Assembly: GCF_900105765.1 (NCBI RefSeq)
Contig: NZ_FNTX01000001.1
Coordinates: forward strand, 434,001-498,000
Reading direction: 5' to 3'
Length of the DNA: 64,000 nt
From: Ruania alba
GTDB lineage: Bacteria; Actinomycetota; Actinomycetes; Actinomycetales; Beutenbergiaceae
The notes under the pieces were generated by a model. That model had not been told where the DNA came from and did no database searches. It saw only the letters and a list, made by a program, of their open reading frames with translations. This document shows, piece by piece, positions 61,421 through 64,000 of this stretch; within the stretch, counting starts at the first letter, position 1, and every line of letters begins with the position of its first letter. The position numbers and the translations under genes were made by a program.

Positions 61421-61478
61421 GGGGTGGGGAGTGGTGCTCGGCGGGGTGGGGAGTGGTGCTCGGCGGGGTGGGGAGCGG
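61421..61478 (+). repeat. 22-bp tandem repeat (2.6 units)
   Basis: GGGGTGGGGAGTGGTGCTCGGC begins at 61421 and 61443, with a partial third unit from 61465 (the first 11 bases identical). It follows directly on the inverted repeat and reaches to the stop of the methyltransferase gene. Variable copy number between strains is likely. Confidence 0.7.
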
Positions 61479-61482
61479 CGCC

Positions 61483-62208
61483 TCAGCGCAGGATCGCGAC
61501 CAGGAGGCCGTCGCCGACCGGGAGCAGCGTGGGCATCAGGCGTTCGTCCTCGCGGAGACGGCGCCCCAGCTCGCGCATCGCGACCGTCTGCTCGTCACGT
61601 CGCGCCGGGTCGGCGACCCGGTCGCGGGCGAGCGCGTCCGTGACGGCGAGGATTCCCCCGGCACGCAGCATCCGGACGGCCTGGTCGGCGTCGTCAGCGG
61701 CCTCGGCCGGGTCCCCGTCGACCACGACCATGTCGTAGGCGGTGTCCGCCAGCCGGGGGAGGACATCCAGGGCTCGGCCGGAGATGGTGCGCGTCCGGGT
61801 CGGCCGGACATGGGCTGCAGCGAAGCTCTCCTTGGCGGCGCGCTGGTGCTCGACCTCGACGTCGATCGTGGTGAGCACACCGTCCTCGAGCATGCCCTCG
61901 AGCAGCCAGAGCCCGGAGACGCCAGTCCCGGTACCGACCTCGGCCACCGCTCGAGCCTTCGCCGCAGCGGCGAGCATCCGCAGGGCTGCGCCGGTGCCGG
62001 TCGAGACCGGGGTGATGCCGAACTCCTCTGCGCGGCCACGCGCGGCCTGCATCTGCTCGGGTTCGGTGAGGAAGTCCTCGGTGTAGGCCCAGCTCTGGGC
62101 CTTGTCGGCAGCGATGGTGGGCCTCCCGGAAGGTGCCGGCGGAGCCGGAACGAAACTGTCGGTGATAGTCGGTGACCTCGATGGTAGCGCCGATGCCCCG
62201 TCTCGCAC
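61483..62208 (-). CDS. O-methyltransferase (class I, SAM-dependent)
   Basis: A 241-residue methyltransferase of the caffeoyl-CoA/catechol type. The SAM-binding loop is [20 protein letters not shown], followed by [18 protein letters not shown] and the metal/substrate segment [20 protein letters not shown]. The first 40 residues are extra. The only strong upstream start is at 62208. It is divergent from sigE, a neighbourhood seen in many actinobacteria (SAM methyltransferase next to sigE). The methyl acceptor is unknown. Confidence 0.88.
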   Translation of the reverse strand: MRDGASALPSRSPTITDSFVPAPPAPSGRPTIAADKAQSWAYTEDFLTEPEQMQAARGRAEEFGITPVSTGTGAALRMLAAAAKARAVAEVGTGTGVSGLWLLEGMLEDGVLTTIDVEVEHQRAAKESFAAAHVRPTRTRTISGRALDVLPRLADTAYDMVVVDGDPAEAADDADQAVRMLRAGGILAVTDALARDRVADPARRDEQTVAMRELGRRLREDERLMPTLLPVGDGLLVAILR

Positions 62209-62298
62209 GCGGCGTGCCCGGCCAGGCGGCGGGTCGCTTCTCGCGGTGAGTGGCGCCGTCGGTCCTCTCCCAGGAAGTTCTCAGGTACTGCCTCTACG

Positions 62299-62988
62299 AT
62301 GGACGGTGACATGGACACGCTTACTTCTGTCACGACCGACGGCGACCCGGACCAGACCGCGGACGCCACAACGGGCTGGCAACCGCCCACCTGGGAGCAG
62401 GTGGTGCGCGAGAACTCCGATCGGGTCTATCGGCTTGCCTACCGCCTCACCGGTAACCGGGCAGATGCGGAAGACCTGACCCAGGAAGTGTTCGTGCGGG
62501 TGTTCCGCTCATTGAGCTCATACGCTCCGGGCACCTTCGAGGGGTGGCTGCACCGGATCACCACCAACCTGTTCCTGGACGGCCAGCGCCGCAAGAAGCG
62601 CATCCGGTTCGACGCCCTGGGCCCCGCTGCCGAGCGGGTCCCGGCCACCGGCGAGGCGGGGTCTCCCGAGCGCCGGTACGAGCACGAGAACCTCGACACC
62701 GACATCCAAGCGGCCCTGGACGGGCTCAAGCCGCAATACCGTGCGGCCGTGGTGCTGTGCGACATCGAAGGTCTCTCTTACGAGGAGATCGGGGCAACCC
62801 TCGGCATCTCCATGGGGACCGTGCGCTCGCGGATCCACCGGGGCCGGGCTCAGTTGCGCAAGGTATTGGCGCACCGTGCACCCGGCGCCCCGGACGGTGG
62901 TCTGCTCGTCGGGCCCGGACCCGAACACGACGCTCCGGCCGCCACAACTCCCGTCCTCTCACCGGTGTCTCCCGGAGGCGCCGGATGA
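62299..62988 (+). CDS. sigE: ECF RNA polymerase sigma factor SigE
   Basis: A 229-residue extracytoplasmic-function sigma factor. Region 2 is [35 protein letters not shown]; region 4 is [20 protein letters not shown] followed by the recognition helix [20 protein letters not shown]. In mycobacteria SigE handles envelope stress. The start may be the ATG at 62299 or at 62311; TACGAT just before would suit the second. It overlaps its anti-sigma gene by four bases. Confidence 0.92.
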   Translation: MDGDMDTLTSVTTDGDPDQTADATTGWQPPTWEQVVRENSDRVYRLAYRLTGNRADAEDLTQEVFVRVFRSLSSYAPGTFEGWLHRITTNLFLDGQRRKKRIRFDALGPAAERVPATGEAGSPERRYEHENLDTDIQAALDGLKPQYRAAVVLCDIEGLSYEEIGATLGISMGTVRSRIHRGRAQLRKVLAHRAPGAPDGGLLVGPGPEHDAPAATTPVLSPVSPGGAG

Positions 62989-63878
62989 GCCATCTGGGAC
63001 CGCTCGTCTCCCCGTTCGTCGACGGACAGCTCTCCGCTGCGCGGGTGGCCAAGGCAGAACAGCACCTCGCGCAGTGCCAAGCGTGCCGTGCCCAGGTCGA
63101 GGCCGAGCGGTCCTGCCGAGACGCCGCACGCGCCGCTCGAGCGGTCCCGGTCAACCCAGACCTCACCGAGAAGCTGCTGGCCCTGAGCATCCCGGACGCC
63201 TCGCCCGGTCGGCTGAACACCGGAACGGGAGAGGTCGAGCGTGCCGTGCGCGGTACCCGGGTACGGGTGATCTCCGGTGCGCTCGCCTCGGCGGGCGTGT
63301 TCGCCGTGGCCCTGTTCGTGCTCGGCGGGCAGCAGCGCCAGGTGGACGACCTCACCGCCATGGTGCCGACCATCAAGGATCCGGTCGGCCTGACGGCGAT
63401 GCCAGGCCTGGCGAATGCCCCCTCCACCGCGAGCACCGCCTCGGACGGCAGCGGCGACGAGATCTCCGGCACGGTCCTGGACTGGATGAGTACCTCCGGG
63501 TGGTCTACCCCCAGCGACCTCCCGGCCGGGATGCGGGTGGAGAACGTCAGCGTCGCCGAGAGCGCTGACGCCGGCGGTCAGGTGCTGCAGCTGGACCTCG
63601 TCTCCGGTCAGGCGGTCGTGCACGTGATGGAGCAGCGCGGGGTGCTCGACACATCGATGATCGCAGCCCTCGAACCGGTCCAGGTGGGCGAGCACGAGGC
63701 CTACTTGGTGGCCGAGGACTGGTGGATCCTCCAGTGCGGCGGGTCCGTCGTGGCCGTGTCCTCCGGCCCGGACCCGACGGCGGCGCACGAGGTGATCGTG
63801 CGGATGGCCGAGAACGACGACCCCGGTGTCGTGGACCGGATGGCGAACGGTCTGCACGTCCTGCTCGCCGGCTCGTGA
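62985..63878 (+). CDS. Zinc-type anti-sigma factor (RseA-like)
   Basis: A 297-residue partner of SigE. The N-terminal anti-sigma domain has the zinc motif [14 protein letters not shown] (H-x3-C-x2-C) that holds the sigma factor. A membrane helix lies at about residues 100-118, with an extracytoplasmic domain after it, suggesting a sensor outside the membrane. The outer part (residues 160-295) is more complex than usual and could bind a signal. Coupled translation with sigE keeps the two in balance. Confidence 0.9.
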   Translation: MSHLGPLVSPFVDGQLSAARVAKAEQHLAQCQACRAQVEAERSCRDAARAARAVPVNPDLTEKLLALSIPDASPGRLNTGTGEVERAVRGTRVRVISGALASAGVFAVALFVLGGQQRQVDDLTAMVPTIKDPVGLTAMPGLANAPSTASTASDGSGDEISGTVLDWMSTSGWSTPSDLPAGMRVENVSVAESADAGGQVLQLDLVSGQAVVHVMEQRGVLDTSMIAALEPVQVGEHEAYLVAEDWWILQCGGSVVAVSSGPDPTAAHEVIVRMAENDDPGVVDRMANGLHVLLAGS

Positions 63879-64000
63879 CCGCCCCGCAGGAGCCGCACGG
63901 GCCGGCACAGGGGCACGGCTCCGCGGCCTGGCACCCGCCCGCAGCATCGTCGGCACCAGCCCAGCGCCCCCAGCCCTCGCCGACGGTGCCCGCGGACGGG
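63875..64000 (+). CDS. Start of a probable HtrA-like protease (3' truncated by window)
   Basis: The GTG at 63875 overlaps the anti-sigma stop (GTGA) and the frame stays open for all 42 codons to the window end. What is visible is a Pro/Ala/Gln/His-rich segment with no domain. In the actinobacterial sigE locus the next gene is usually the membrane-anchored HtrA protease, which starts with such a disordered cytosolic tail. The identification rests on that context alone. Confidence 0.5.
   Translation, partial: MTAPQEPHGPAQGHGSAAWHPPAASSAPAQRPQPSPTVPADG

Noticed and set aside
61421-61478. Tandem G-rich units as a possible CRISPR array
   Set aside because: Units are directly adjacent with no spacers and there are no cas genes in the window.

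Overview
This is a high-GC, actinobacterial chromosomal segment. The likely source is a Micrococcales member near Ruania, Haloactinobacterium or Beutenbergia; that placement is inferred from protein style, not searched. Supporting signs are GTG/TTG starts, four-base ATGA/GTGA gene overlaps, a DUF3117 protein, a sigE/anti-sigma/(protease) module and many apparently leaderless genes with a TAnnnT box six bases before the start codon. I saw no rRNA, tRNA, CRISPR array, transposase or phage gene.

Layout. 1-3.3 kb: partial acetyltransferase, SnoaL-like protein, then a ZTP (pfl) riboswitch driving glyA-folD. 3.4-11.7 kb: MarR regulator divergent from an MMPL exporter, exonuclease III, a DUF4287/DUF5655 protein, a three-gene MacAB-like ABC exporter, a decayed MFS transporter tail and a NUDIX hydrolase. 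12-18.8 kb: galK-galT behind four phased 10-bp repeats, a 2H phosphoesterase, a YihY membrane protein, manC and an M20 amidohydrolase broken by a one-base deletion. 18.9-28.9 kb: nucleoside uptake and salvage (BMP lipoprotein, ABC ATPase, two permeases, cdd, lipoprotein, deoA, a DUF202 pair, add). 29-32.3 kb: a polar amino-acid ABC transporter and a VapBC pair.

32.3-46.5 kb is the most unusual part. Six leftward genes (lacI, ribokinase, nucleoside deoxyribosyltransferase, deoC and two aldehyde dehydrogenases, one without catalytic cysteine) diverge from six rightward genes (two sugar permeases, a binding lipoprotein, a type-I sulfatase, a nucleoside hydrolase and a second type-I sulfatase). 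Neither sulfatase has a signal peptide. Together this reads as import of a sulfated nucleoside-like or N-riboside compound, desulfation and base removal in the cytosol, phosphorylation of the pentose, aldol cleavage and aldehyde oxidation. That pathway is an inference, and I do not know of a described system with this gene set.

46.5-64 kb is mostly ordinary chromosome: CYTH, DUF4166, SRPBCC and VOC proteins, a TetR regulator, ilvA, an MscS channel, a phosphosugar mutase with a purine nucleoside phosphorylase, an LpdA-type quinone reductase, dapE, a LOG-family protein, DUF3117, pepA, an O-methyltransferase, sigE, its anti-sigma factor and the start of a probable envelope protease. A 56-bp imperfect palindrome occurs three times (3.9, 27.7 and 49.8 kb) between unrelated genes, once in inverted orientation, and looks like a dispersed repeat family. 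Several other intergenic inverted repeats sit at operon ends.
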